64,000 bases of DNA from Bacteroidota bacterium (GTDB taxonomy: Bacteria > Bacteroidota > Bacteroidia > UBA4408): contig JADKHO010000002.1 in NCBI GenBank assembly GCA_016721765.1, forward strand, positions 310,001 to 374,000, given 5' to 3'. Shown here one piece after another: positions 1 through 9,423 of the stretch. The first letter of the stretch is position 1; the number at the start of each line of letters is the position of its first letter. Under the pieces are notes generated by a model. It saw only the letters and a program-made list of their open reading frames with translations. It was not told the DNA's origin and did no database searches. The position numbers were made by a program, and so were the translations under genes.

Positions 1-2083
1 CGTGTCTAACAAAAACACGTAATTTTGAAGCTCCCGCATTGTCGTCGTTAAAAAAACCTTGCAAATCCATATCAGATGTAACAGCAGGAAGTATTCTTTG
101 AACCAATTGTGCTGCACCCAAATCATTATCAAAGCTATTCGCTGTGCTTCGGGCCATATCAGAAACCTGAGAAGCGGAGTTGCCAATCATTAAGCTGCTT
201 TCATACAATTGAGAAGAACTTAGCAAATAGGTAAATCCAAGGCCTTGATCTTGATTGGGTAAACTATAACCAATGCGACCTGTACTAGTAACAGAAGTAG
301 CTACATCATTGATATCGATGTTAATATAATCCACATTAACAATTACTTCCAAATACTGAAAAGTGTTAGTTACTCCGTTGTTAATGGTTACTTTAAGTAT
401 CACTTTATAATTCAATGGAGTATTGGGTAAAATCTTAAAAATGAATGGATTGGCATTATTATTTGCTGTTCCCATGGTGTTAATTGAACCAAGTAAAGCT
501 GTATTGCTAAGTATGGTAATGTATGGTGAGGTAGATGAAATACTTGCAGTGACATTGTTTGCAAGAGCGAGATAGTTTGTAAATACCCCTGTCATTCGGG
601 CCGTATCGCCAATTACCAATGCATCGTCGTTATAATCGGTAATGGCATAACTGCTCATTTCAACTGAAGAAGAGCTGGTATCGGTAAGAGCTTTAAACAA
701 ATTTATTCTGCCATGTCCCAGTTTTCCAATATAGGGTGCGTTTTGGGGCAAAACATCCATGTTGTCGCAAGTAACTTTTAACTTTTCACCCACTTGTTTA
801 GCCGAATAAGCCGGGAAATGCGATTTAATGATACCGGCAATTCCTGCTGCAATTGGGCATGCAAATGAGGTTCCACTAGTTCCACCTTGTGTATAGGTAT
901 TGTTTTTCCAGGTACTGTAAAGCTCGTCGCCGGGTGCAAATACATCCAAATAAATTCCATAGTTAGAGCCATGATTGGCATTAAAAGGATCATCCCATTT
1001 TTTATCGGTCGAATCTGAACCACCAACATTAATCACATTGTTATAGGATGCAGGATAAAAAACCAATTCCAAATCATTGTTACCGGCTGCAGCAATTACT
1101 AAGGCATTCATGTTAAATGTGGCATAATCCACAATATTTTGACCATACTGAGTACCACCCGTGCCGCCCCAAGAACAATTAATGATTTGGCAACCATGGT
1201 CAGCTGCATATACAATACCTTCATAAGCCATTGTTAGGTTACCTGCATCATCCGAAATTTTTATTGGGAGCAATTTGCATTTAAAACCACTTCCGGCAAT
1301 ACCTGTATCATTATCGGTAGTTGCTCCGGCACAGCCACTTACAAAAACCCCATGCGGTGAAGCATTGCTAAACTGAGGATTATTGTCCATCATTCCAACA
1401 TCCCAACCTTTGTAATTATCCACATAACCATCGTTATCATTATCCACATTATCTAAGGGGTCCTGATAATTTAATTTCACGTTACCAACCAAATCCTCGT
1501 GTGTAAAGTCAAATCCGGTATCGGTAATTCCAATCACCACATTGGTATCTCCTTTATCTATATCCCAACCCTCATAAGCATGAATATTTTTTAAGTGATA
1601 CTGTGCACCACTTACCGAATCGGCCTGCGGATCGTTAGGCAAATACAATGTTTTAGGCACATAATGCGGCTCAGCGTATTCAAATAAACTGAGACCAAGC
1701 AAACCGTGAATCACTTTTTCAAGCGGAAGCGATGCGGAATAATTTAATTCATAGATGAGCGATAAATCAACAAGTGTTTCGCCCCTTTCATTCTTACTTT
1801 GCAACGGCGGATTTTTTAAAGGGAATATTTTTTTAATGTTCGTTATACCTATTGAATTTAAGTATGCGATTAATGCAGGCTGTTGTATGGAAGTTGTTGA
1901 AGCAACATTCCTAAACTCAGGTTTCAGCTTTACAATAACTGTATTTTTTAGGTATTCATTATCTGATAATGCAAGCTCAAATTGCTTGGATGACTTAGCA
2001 TTACTATTTATCGCGCGGTTACTCGCCGATGCCACAAGGGTTGCCAATGAAATTAATGCCAGCAGAAATGTAATTTTTCTCAT
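1..2083 (-). CDS. Subtilisin-like (S8) secreted serine protease, 3' end outside window
   Basis: The frame is open from an ATG at 2083 to the window edge (694 codons seen, no stop), so the C-terminus is missing. Residues 1-20 form a signal peptide (MRKITFLLALISLATLVASA). A prodomain-like segment of about 140 residues follows, then the S8 catalytic domain. The triad is visible: Asp188 in DTGFDFTHED, His244 in SPHGVFVSG and Ser406 in GTSGTSFACPIAAG. AAAGNND supplies the oxyanion-hole Asn. Residues from about 455 on look like beta-sandwich repeats. The protein should be exported and cleave extracellular protein. A T9SS sorting domain is likely at the missing end but is not seen. It is divergent from asnB, with about 230 bp between them. 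Confidence 0.9.
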   Translation of the reverse strand, partial: MRKITFLLALISLATLVASASNRAINSNAKSSKQFELALSDNEYLKNTVIVKLKPEFRNVASTTSIQQPALIAYLNSIGITNIKKIFPLKNPPLQSKNERGETLVDLSLIYELNYSASLPLEKVIHGLLGLSLFEYAEPHYVPKTLYLPNDPQADSVSGAQYHLKNIHAYEGWDIDKGDTNVVIGITDTGFDFTHEDLVGNVKLNYQDPLDNVDNDNDGYVDNYKGWDVGMMDNNPQFSNASPHGVFVSGCAGATTDNDTGIAGSGFKCKLLPIKISDDAGNLTMAYEGIVYAADHGCQIINCSWGGTGGTQYGQNIVDYATFNMNALVIAAAGNNDLELVFYPASYNNVINVGGSDSTDKKWDDPFNANHGSNYGIYLDVFAPGDELYSTWKNNTYTQGGTSGTSFACPIAAGIAGIIKSHFPAYSAKQVGEKLKVTCDNMDVLPQNAPYIGKLGHGRINLFKALTDTSSSSVEMSSYAITDYNDDALVIGDTARMTGVFTNYLALANNVTASISSTSPYITILSNTALLGSINTMGTANNNANPFIFKILPNTPLNYKVILKVTINNGVTNTFQYLEVIVNVDYINIDINDVATSVTSTGRIGYSLPNQDQGLGFTYLLSSSQLYESSLMIGNSASQVSDMARSTANSFDNDLGAAQLVQRILPAVTSDMDLQGFFNDDNAGASKLRVFVRH

Positions 2084-2311
2084 AAGTAGTAGTTTATCAA
2101 TGCAAAAAATAATGCGTTTAAAATTACGGTTTAAATTTGTTTATAGAAACAGACAGCATCGAATATTGTTTTTTCTGAGCGAAATCAGCTTTTTAACAAA
2201 TTGAAGTTTTGCCCTGCTCAAGCTTCCTTTTACCTAAAATTAAGCGGTAAATAGTATCTTCGCACTCTTTTTAAAATCATACAAGTAATTACCTAATTAA
2301 GAGAGAAAAAT

Positions 2312-3979
2312 ATGTGTGGAATTATTGGAGTATTTTCTGCGAAGCCTGGTGTACAGGAATTGAGAGCCGGAGTGCTGGACATGTCAAAAAAAATTCGACA
2401 CCGTGGTCCGGATTGGTCGGGTGTGTATTGTGGCGATAAAGTTATTTTTTCGCATGAACGTCTTGCCATTGTTGATCCTCAATCGGGAGGTCAACCCTTG
2501 TACAGCAAAGATAAAAAGTTGGTTCTTGCCGTGAATGGCGAAATATACAATCATCAGGAATTAAAAAAAGACCTATCTGATTACGAATTTCTAACCCATT
2601 CGGATTGTGAAGTTATTTTAGCCTTGTATCGCAAAAAGGGAATTAATTTTATTGAAGATTTAAATGGCATTTTTGCTTTTGCTTTGTATGATTCTGAAAC
2701 TGATTCTTACCTAATAGCCCGCGATCACATGGGTATAATCCCATTGTATATGGGATGGGATAAATCCGGAAATTTTTATGTGGCTTCAGAATTAAAAGCA
2801 CTTGAGGGTGTATGTAACAAAATTCAAGAGTTTTTACCGGGTCATTATCTTTATAGTAAGGAGGGGCAAGAATTAAAAAAATGGTATACACGCGATTGGA
2901 TGCAATTTGAAAATGTAAAAGACAATGTAACTGATATCTCTCAATTGCGCAGTGCCCTGGAAGCTGCAGTGCACCGCCAATTGATGAGTGATGTTCCTTA
3001 CGGCGTCTTACTTTCAGGAGGATTGGATTCTTCAATCATTTCGGCCATCACAAAAAAATATGCCGCAAACCGCATTGAATCGGGAGATACCCAACAAGCT
3101 TGGTATCCACAATTGCATTCGTTTGCAGTTGGTTTAGTGGGTTCGCCCGATTTGGCTGCTGCGCGAAAAGTTGCCGAGCACATAGGTTCGGTGCACCACG
3201 AAATTAACTTTACTATTCAAGAAGGTTTAGATGCCATTCGGGATGTTATATATCACTTAGAAACGTATGATGTCACTACAGTGCGTGCCTCCACTCCTAT
3301 GTATTTGTTAGCTCGCGTTATAAAATCAATGGGCATAAAAATGGTGCTTTCGGGGGAAGGTGCCGACGAACTCTTTGGGGGCTATTTATATTTTCACAAA
3401 GCACCGAATGCACAAGCCTTTCACGAAGAAACTGTGCGTAAATTAAGTAAATTGCATTTGTACGATTGCTTGCGTGCCAATAAATCACTAGCTGCTTGGG
3501 GAATTGAAGGGCGTGTTCCTTTTTTAGATAAGGAATTTATGGATGTGGCCATGCGACTGAATCCCAAAGATAAGATGGCAGGAAATGGAAAAATGGAAAA
3601 ATGGGTTTTAAGAAAAGCTTTCGAGGACTATTTACCCGAAAGTATCGCTTGGCGCCAAAAAGAACAATTTAGTGATGGGGTTGGATACAGTTGGATTGAT
3701 ACCTTAAAAGCTACTGCGGCTTTTGAGGTAAGTGATGAACAATTGGCCAATGCGAGTTTTCGCTTCCCGGTGCATCCACCTATGTCTAAGGAAGAATACC
3801 GCTACCGTTCCATATTTAGTGAGTTGTTTCCTTCTGACTCTGCAGCCGCTTGTGTGCCCTCTGTAAAATCTGTGGCTTGCAGCACGCCAGAAGCCTTAGC
3901 TTGGGATGCTTCTTTTCAAAATGCAAATGATCCGTCAGGACGTGCGGTAAAAACAGTTCATAATGATGGCTATAAATAA
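2312..3979 (+). CDS. asnB: Asparagine synthase B (glutamine-hydrolysing)
   Basis: Converts aspartate, glutamine and ATP to asparagine, glutamate, AMP and PPi in the cytoplasm. The protein begins MCGIIGVFS, so Cys2 becomes the N-terminal nucleophile of the class II glutaminase domain (about residues 2-185), followed by the synthetase domain with the pyrophosphate loop LSGGLDSSII near residue 233. SGEGADELFGGY and EGRVPFLDKEFM are further family motifs. The 555-residue length matches bacterial AsnB of the E. coli type. The ATG is fixed by the need for Cys2. It appears monocistronic and ends about 130 bp before a strong hairpin shared with the convergent gene. Confidence 0.96.
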   Translation: MCGIIGVFSAKPGVQELRAGVLDMSKKIRHRGPDWSGVYCGDKVIFSHERLAIVDPQSGGQPLYSKDKKLVLAVNGEIYNHQELKKDLSDYEFLTHSDCEVILALYRKKGINFIEDLNGIFAFALYDSETDSYLIARDHMGIIPLYMGWDKSGNFYVASELKALEGVCNKIQEFLPGHYLYSKEGQELKKWYTRDWMQFENVKDNVTDISQLRSALEAAVHRQLMSDVPYGVLLSGGLDSSIISAITKKYAANRIESGDTQQAWYPQLHSFAVGLVGSPDLAAARKVAEHIGSVHHEINFTIQEGLDAIRDVIYHLETYDVTTVRASTPMYLLARVIKSMGIKMVLSGEGADELFGGYLYFHKAPNAQAFHEETVRKLSKLHLYDCLRANKSLAAWGIEGRVPFLDKEFMDVAMRLNPKDKMAGNGKMEKWVLRKAFEDYLPESIAWRQKEQFSDGVGYSWIDTLKATAAFEVSDEQLANASFRFPVHPPMSKEEYRYRSIFSELFPSDSAAACVPSVKSVACSTPEALAWDASFQNANDPSGRAVKTVHNDGYK

Positions 3980-4106
3980 TATGGGCATTTCATGGAAAGT
4001 AATTTTTAAACCAATGATTCTCTTTCCTTGATTTTGCTGTTCAAGAGTTAATCTTTTGCGTAAAATTCTGACGTGTCAGCTCAAGAAACAGGACATTATA
4101 AAAATA

Positions 4107-4144
4107 AAAAATCCCCAAAAGATCTGCCTTTGGGGATTTTTTTT
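4107..4144. terminator. Bidirectional rho-independent terminator between asnB and the six-repeat protein gene
   Basis: A 13-bp perfect stem (4107-4119 with 4129-4141, core ATCCCCAAA/TTTGGGGAT) has a 9-nt loop. It is followed by T residues on the plus strand and preceded by A residues, so it can end transcripts from both convergent genes. Confidence 0.85.
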
Positions 4145-4154
4145 GAAAAGATTA

Positions 4155-7100
4155 TTACTTAATTACCACGAATTTTTTTACGCTTCTATTTTGTTTTGAA
4201 CTGAGTTGCACCATATATATTCCGGCTGCTAAGTCTGAAGTGCTTAACTCATATTTCATCACGGAAGAACCTGAAGCTAATGCGTGCACTTGCATTGTTT
4301 TTCCAACTTCATTCAGAATGCTTAAGGTTAAGCCTTCATTCTCTTTAGCGTGGTAAGTTACAAGCGTATTTCCAGTTGTTACCGAAGGTGAGAGTGTAAA
4401 CACATCCTTAATTATTGCATTTTCAGCAACACCCCAGCCACAAAGCGCAAAACAACTTTCGAAGCAAACTAAATCTAAGGTATCAGCTGCATTTGGTACA
4501 GCTAAGGAACGATTGTAACCACCAAATCCATTGGGCACGCCACACAAAGAGGGTACCGTTTCATCGAGCCCGGTGCCAAAGGCATTTCCGTTTATGTATT
4601 TGTATTCAACTGTTGCTGTTGTGTCCAAACTAAGGGTTACAGCATACACGTTATTACCTATAGAATCCATTTGTGTAGCACTGGAGCTAAAGCCATTAAA
4701 TGTTCCTGCAAGGTGAATTCCATTTGGAGAAACAATATAACTTGTCATATCAACCAAAAAGGTTACATCAACAAGTGCCGGCGCGGTGACACAATTTACG
4801 CAAGATGAGAAACAAACTACATCCAAAGTGTCAGTTGCATTAGGCACTGTTAATTGTCGATTATACCCACCAAAACCATCCGGCACACCACAACCTGACG
4901 GAACATTTTCAACTGTTGTAAAAGTATTTCCATTAATGTATTTATATAACACTACAGTTGTAGTATCTAAAGATAAAACAGCTTCATAAACGCCATTACC
5001 AATAGCAGTCATTGCGGTAGAATCGGCATCAAAACCATTAAATGTTCCGGCTATATGAATGCCGTTAAGCGACACCGTTTCATTGCTCATGTTTACTCTA
5101 AAATGAATGTCAACAAAACTAGGAGTAACACAATTTGTGCACGATGAAAAACACACTATTCCTAGCACTGTATCGTTTGAAGCAGGCACCGTAAAATATC
5201 TATTGTATCCGCCAAAACCATCAGAAACACCACAAGCAGAAGGAACGTTTTCAACAGTAGTAAATGAATCACCATTAATAAATTTATAAGTTACATTGCT
5301 ATTACTTAAAATAGCCACCACAGCTTCATACACATTTCCACCTATAGGATTCATAAGTGTAGAATCGGCATCAAAACCATTAAAAGTGCCAGCTAAATGA
5401 ACACCGTTTGGAGAAACTAATTCGTTACTCATGTTTACTCTAAACGTTACATTTATAGGTGTATTAGCGCTGCAATTTGTGCAAGAAGAAAAACACACAG
5501 TGGGTAGCACAGTATTTGAGGAAGGAGCAATAATGCTTCTGTTATATCCTCCAAAACCATTTGAAACTCCACATCCTGATGGCACAGTTTCTTCGCCGAC
5601 AAATGTATTTCCATTAATAAACTTATACTGAATTTGCGCACCAACATATGATGTAATAGTTGCCGAATATATTCCACCTCCAAGGCTAGTCATCAATGTT
5701 GAGTCTGCATCAAATCCATTAAATGTACCTGCAATGTGCACCCGATCAGGAGATATTACTTCATTGCTCATATTTACTCTAAACGTAACATCTACCGGAA
5801 TTTGAATAATGCAATTAGAGCAAGCCGAAAAGCAAACAGTATCCAAATTAACATCTTGCTCCGGCACATCCAGCCATCGGTTATATCCGCCAAAACCATT
5901 TGAAATGCCACAAGTTGAAGGAACATTCTCTTCCGTTAGAAAGGTGTTTCCATTAATGAATTTATAGCTTATTGTTTGAGTAGAATCAAGCACTAATTGA
6001 ATTTCGTATATGTTATTGCTTCCTGCACTGCTCATGGCATTTAAAGACGGGTTAAAATTATTAAATGAACCAGCAATATGAACTCCATCCGGTGAAACTG
6101 TTTCTTGAGACATATTTACTTTAAAGGTAACTTTAACATACCCAATCGGAGTGCAATTTGCACATTTTGAAAAACAAACCGTATCAATATCTGTGTCCAT
6201 TCCCGGCACGTCATAGCTTCGATTGAAACCACCAAAACCATTGGGCACACCACAGGAAAATGGAACTTGCTCCTCTGTTAAGAATGAATTTCCATTTAAA
6301 AATTTATAATAAACTGTAGATGAAGTATCTAAACTAACGGTAACTTGATATCTTCCGGCGCCAATTGGATTCATTGGAGTAGCCAGTGTATCGAAATTAT
6401 TAAAGGAACCAACTAAATAAACACCATTTGGAGAAACGGTAACATTGCTCATGTTAACCAAAAAGGTAATTTTAGCTGTAACCGCACCAACGGTATAAGA
6501 ATAATTCGCACCTTGATTTGTACTCTGCTTTAATGTAATCAAATCGTAATCATTCGCAAGTGTTGCTTGAGTTGCCTCAATTGTAGATGAAAAGGCATAG
6601 TATTTAATTGTAGTTCCGGTAGGAAACCCTGGAATTGTTCCGATAGCTAATGTTGTACCTGCGCCGCCAGGAAAACCTAAAGCAACGATGGTAGAGGTGA
6701 TAAAATTATCGTCTGAGTATCGGATAAAAAATTTTTCTTGAGATGACGGCGGTGAACTTAACTGCACAGTTATATCCACAGGTTGTAAATCGCTCACCGA
6801 ATTCATATCTGGTAATTGGGTAACCGGATTGGATGCAGCGAAATTAACCGGTGAATATTCGGTTTGCATTACGACAAAATTAGTGGATGCATAACCCACA
6901 TTTTTTATTCTTGTAGTATAATAAGAGCTAGCTTTTGTTGGGACCGAAAAGTAGTTATCTGTTATTCCAAGCGTATACCAAACCGTAGGAAAGGCTGTAT
7001 CATAACCTGTTGTTCCATATTTTCTCCAACGGTTAAACCCATTGTCCGATTCAATCACAAATTGATCAGCTGCCGTATCTGCTTGCAATGTAACAGAGGG

Positions 7101-7247
7101 ATATCCGGCAATATCTTCATTCATTAAATATCCATTTCCATACCAATCATTTTTATATTCAGCATGTAATTTATAGACCTGTGCATTTGTCATTATTGAC
7201 CACAACAAACAGCTAACGAGTAATAGTAAATTGTAATTTTTTTTCAT
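4155..7247 (-). CDS. Secreted protein with six tandem carbohydrate-binding-like repeats and T9SS sorting domain
   Basis: The 1030-residue protein starts with a signal peptide (KKNYNLLLLVSCLLWSIMTNA) at the ATG at 7247. An unassigned N-terminal region of about 250 residues is followed by six repeats of about 113 residues (roughly 259-940). Each repeat opens with a VTFRVNMS-like strand, then GVHLAGTFNGFDAD, KFINGN, CGV-GFGGYNR and VCFSSC-NC. The strand pattern resembles glycogen/starch-binding early-set domains (CBM48/CBM20 type), though no exact family is claimed. Four Cys per repeat are conserved and may form disulfides outside the cell. The last 80 residues (DVFTLSPS...GIYMVQL...KKFVVIK) are a T9SS type A sorting domain. 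No catalytic domain was recognised, so it is probably an adhesin or glycan-binding surface protein. Confidence 0.85.
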   Translation of the reverse strand: MKKNYNLLLLVSCLLWSIMTNAQVYKLHAEYKNDWYGNGYLMNEDIAGYPSVTLQADTAADQFVIESDNGFNRWRKYGTTGYDTAFPTVWYTLGITDNYFSVPTKASSYYTTRIKNVGYASTNFVVMQTEYSPVNFAASNPVTQLPDMNSVSDLQPVDITVQLSSPPSSQEKFFIRYSDDNFITSTIVALGFPGGAGTTLAIGTIPGFPTGTTIKYYAFSSTIEATQATLANDYDLITLKQSTNQGANYSYTVGAVTAKITFLVNMSNVTVSPNGVYLVGSFNNFDTLATPMNPIGAGRYQVTVSLDTSSTVYYKFLNGNSFLTEEQVPFSCGVPNGFGGFNRSYDVPGMDTDIDTVCFSKCANCTPIGYVKVTFKVNMSQETVSPDGVHIAGSFNNFNPSLNAMSSAGSNNIYEIQLVLDSTQTISYKFINGNTFLTEENVPSTCGISNGFGGYNRWLDVPEQDVNLDTVCFSACSNCIIQIPVDVTFRVNMSNEVISPDRVHIAGTFNGFDADSTLMTSLGGGIYSATITSYVGAQIQYKFINGNTFVGEETVPSGCGVSNGFGGYNRSIIAPSSNTVLPTVCFSSCTNCSANTPINVTFRVNMSNELVSPNGVHLAGTFNGFDADSTLMNPIGGNVYEAVVAILSNSNVTYKFINGDSFTTVENVPSACGVSDGFGGYNRYFTVPASNDTVLGIVCFSSCTNCVTPSFVDIHFRVNMSNETVSLNGIHIAGTFNGFDADSTAMTAIGNGVYEAVLSLDTTTVVLYKYINGNTFTTVENVPSGCGVPDGFGGYNRQLTVPNATDTLDVVCFSSCVNCVTAPALVDVTFLVDMTSYIVSPNGIHLAGTFNGFSSSATQMDSIGNNVYAVTLSLDTTATVEYKYINGNAFGTGLDETVPSLCGVPNGFGGYNRSLAVPNAADTLDLVCFESCFALCGWGVAENAIIKDVFTLSPSVTTGNTLVTYHAKENEGLTLSILNEVGKTMQVHALASGSSVMKYELSTSDLAAGIYMVQLSSKQNRSVKKFVVIK
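4425..6480 (-). repeat. Six tandem ~338-bp coding repeats
   Basis: Near-identical blocks restart at about 6470, 6138, 5792, 5454, 5112 and 4767 on the minus strand. The middle four share long DNA stretches (for example the codons for AGTFNGFDADST), pointing to recent internal duplication or gene conversion. The outer copies are more divergent. Confidence 0.85.
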
Positions 7248-7310
7248 TGTGTTTTTATTTTTTTTTGTGAGTGTGAAAATAAGGAGAAGTATTGAATCAA
7301 TATGTTAATT

Positions 7311-8231
7311 TTATTTATAAATCGAGACACAAAACTCACTTCCCGATTTTTTATACCCGCGATACATCCCTTCCGAATTAAAGGGTAATTCAATGTTTCC
7401 GCTTTTGTCAATAGCAATTAATCCGCCTTCGCCACCAAGCTTCACAAGTTTATCCTGCACCACTTTGGCACATGCATCTTTTAAGGTGAGCCCCTTATAT
7501 TCAATTAAACAAGAAATGTCATAAGCAACAACTGCTCTAATAAAATATTCCCCATGCCCGGTGCAAGAAATCGCACATGTTGCATTGTTGGCATAAGTAC
7601 CCGCCCCAATCATCGGGCTATCTCCTACTCTACCGTATTTCTTATTTGTCATACCTCCTGTTGATGTTGCTGCCGCCAAATTGCCCATTAAATCGAGTGC
7701 AACAGCGCCGACTGTTCCAAACTTTTTATCGGAATGATCCAATTGCATTTTATCGGTTTGTCTTATTTCTTTAAGCTGATCGAATCGCTGTTGTGTAAAA
7801 AAGTAATCATCGGGCATTTGTTCCACTTGCATGTGATGAGCGAAATCCATAGCACCCTTGCCACTCAAAAAAACATGTTCGGTTTTATCCATCACTAAAC
7901 GTGCAAATGAAACAGGATTTTTTATTTTTTCAATCCCCGTCACAGCACCGGCTTTTAGCGTTTTCCCTTCCATAATTGAAGCATCCATTTCATGCCTTCC
8001 TTCATGTGTAAAAACAGAACCCTTGCCTGCATTGAATAAGGGATTGTCCTCTAAAATACGCACTGCAGCTTCAACAGCATCCAAAGCAGTACCATTTTCT
8101 TTTAACACGGCATCACCTGCTACTAATGCAGCGGTCAATGCTAAATTATAAGCTGCTTCCTTTTCAGGAGTCATGCTCGATTGAAGAATGGTGCCAGCTC
8201 CACCATGCACGGCAATTGCGTATTGATTCAT
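7311..8231 (-). CDS. iaaA: Isoaspartyl peptidase / L-asparaginase (Ntn hydrolase, plant type)
   Basis: Removes N-terminal isoaspartyl residues from peptides and has asparaginase activity in this family. The precursor self-cleaves in front of a threonine, seen here as Thr173 in KFGTVGAVALD. Other family motifs are AVHGGAGTI at the N-terminus, GKGSVFT, GRVGDSPMIGAGTYA and ATSTGGMTNKKYGR. I prefer the ATG at 8231 (MNQYAIAVHGGAG), giving 306 residues. An in-frame ATG at 8267 would add 12 basic/polar residues and overlap the promoter box at 8267-8274. No signal peptide is evident, so a cytoplasmic location is likely. It is divergent from ltaE with 56 bp between starts. Confidence 0.93.
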   Translation of the reverse strand: MNQYAIAVHGGAGTILQSSMTPEKEAAYNLALTAALVAGDAVLKENGTALDAVEAAVRILEDNPLFNAGKGSVFTHEGRHEMDASIMEGKTLKAGAVTGIEKIKNPVSFARLVMDKTEHVFLSGKGAMDFAHHMQVEQMPDDYFFTQQRFDQLKEIRQTDKMQLDHSDKKFGTVGAVALDLMGNLAAATSTGGMTNKKYGRVGDSPMIGAGTYANNATCAISCTGHGEYFIRAVVAYDISCLIEYKGLTLKDACAKVVQDKLVKLGGEGGLIAIDKSGNIELPFNSEGMYRGYKKSGSEFCVSIYK

Positions 8232-8266
8232 TTTGAAATGGTTAGTTTTTGTTTTATGTTTAGTCA

Positions 8267-8274
8267 CAAATTTA
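8267..8274 (-). promoter_or_regulatory. TAnnTTTG minus-7 box for iaaA
   Basis: TAAATTTG on the minus strand lies about 36 bp before the preferred ATG and matches the Bacteroidota minus-7 consensus. No good minus-33 TTTG was seen. Confidence 0.4.
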
Positions 8275-8287
8275 GAATATATTTCTC

Positions 8288-9352
8288 ATGCTGATTGATT
8301 TAAGAAGTGATACCGCCACACGCCCCAGTGCTGGCATGATGCAGGCCATGATGCATGCCAAAGTTGGCGATGATGTATTTAGTGAAGATCCCACGGTAAT
8401 AGAATTACAAGAAAAAACTGCTTCGCTCTTTGGCATGGAAGCCGGATTATTTTGTCCTTCCGGAACAATGACCAACCAAATTGCCATTAAAACCCATACC
8501 CAACCGGGCGATGAACTAATTTGCGATAGCAATGCACATATTTATAACTATGAAGGTGCTGGAATAGCCTTCAACTCTGGTGTGCAAGCAAAATTAATTC
8601 AAGGTGATCGTGGGAGAATTAGCGCCGAACAAATTGTGGATGCCATTAATTTGAATTACGATTGGCTGGCAAAAACTACTTTGGTGAGCATTGAAAACAC
8701 TTCAAATCGGAGTGGAGGCAGCTTCTATGATTTAGCGGAAATAAAAAAAATTGCCGCACTTTGCAAAACAAAAAATTTGAAATTTCATTTGGATGGTGCG
8801 CGCGTATTTAATGCTTTAATTGAAATGCCCCATCCCGGAAGCACTACTGATGAAGAAAAAGTAAAGCTTTTAGCTAAAGAATTCGGGGCACTTTTTGATT
8901 CGATTTCAGTTTGTTTTTCAAAAGGTTTAGGAACACCCGTTGGCTCAGTTTTGTTAGGTTCAGCTGAATTTATTGCAAGAGCAAGAAGAGTGAGAAAGGT
9001 ATTTGGAGGAGGAATGCGCCAAGCGGGATATCTCGCTGCTGCAGGAGTGTATGCCTTGGAAAATAATATTGCCCGTTTAAAAGAAGACCATAATAGAGCA
9101 AAACTGCTGGAATCAGAATTAATTAAAATGCCGTATGTTTCTTCCATCCTTCCGGTCGATACTAATATACTTATCTTTACCTTAACCGATGCCATTAAAA
9201 GTGATGATTTTGTAAGCATATTGCTCGAAAACAAAATTGTAAGTTCCGCATTTGGCAAACAAAAAATCAGGTTTGTTACCCATCTCGATTTCACGGACGA
9301 TATGCTGGACAAGGTTATTGCTGTATTGAAAAAATTGGGAACGAATCCATAA
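8288..9352 (+). CDS. ltaE: Low-specificity L-threonine aldolase
   Basis: PLP enzyme that cleaves L-threonine/L-allo-threonine to glycine and acetaldehyde. The 354-residue protein begins MLIDLRSDTATRPSAGM, typical of the family. It carries the FHLDGARVFNA motif with the PLP-contacting Asp, and the Schiff-base Lys in SVCFSKGLGTPVGS. Length matches the family (about 340-355). The ATG at 8288 directly precedes the conserved N-terminus. It is probably transcribed with the flavoprotein gene 71 bp downstream, although that gene also has a candidate promoter. Confidence 0.95.
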   Translation: MLIDLRSDTATRPSAGMMQAMMHAKVGDDVFSEDPTVIELQEKTASLFGMEAGLFCPSGTMTNQIAIKTHTQPGDELICDSNAHIYNYEGAGIAFNSGVQAKLIQGDRGRISAEQIVDAINLNYDWLAKTTLVSIENTSNRSGGSFYDLAEIKKIAALCKTKNLKFHLDGARVFNALIEMPHPGSTTDEEKVKLLAKEFGALFDSISVCFSKGLGTPVGSVLLGSAEFIARARRVRKVFGGGMRQAGYLAAAGVYALENNIARLKEDHNRAKLLESELIKMPYVSSILPVDTNILIFTLTDAIKSDDFVSILLENKIVSSAFGKQKIRFVTHLDFTDDMLDKVIAVLKKLGTNP

Positions 9353-9367
9353 TTCCATTCGAAACGA

Positions 9368-9397
9368 TTTGAATTAAAACTAAAAATTGTATTTTTC
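9368..9397 (+). promoter_or_regulatory. Candidate Bacteroidota promoter for the ferredoxin reductase-like gene
   Basis: TTTG at 9368-9371 is followed after 18 bp by TATTTTTC at 9390-9397. This is a perfect minus-33 and a one-mismatch minus-7 box, ending 26 bp before the ATG. Confidence 0.4.
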
Positions 9398-9423
9398 ATT
9401 TTTAAAAACCAGAATCATCCCTT

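Noticed and set aside
1755..2204. A 149-codon plus-strand frame
   Set aside because: It lies antisense to the signal peptide and prodomain of the S8 protease and has no recognisable features.
4415..5631. Several open frames on the plus strand inside the six-repeat gene
   Set aside because: They recur with the repeat period and are antisense shadows of the coding repeats, with low-complexity, unlikely protein sequence.
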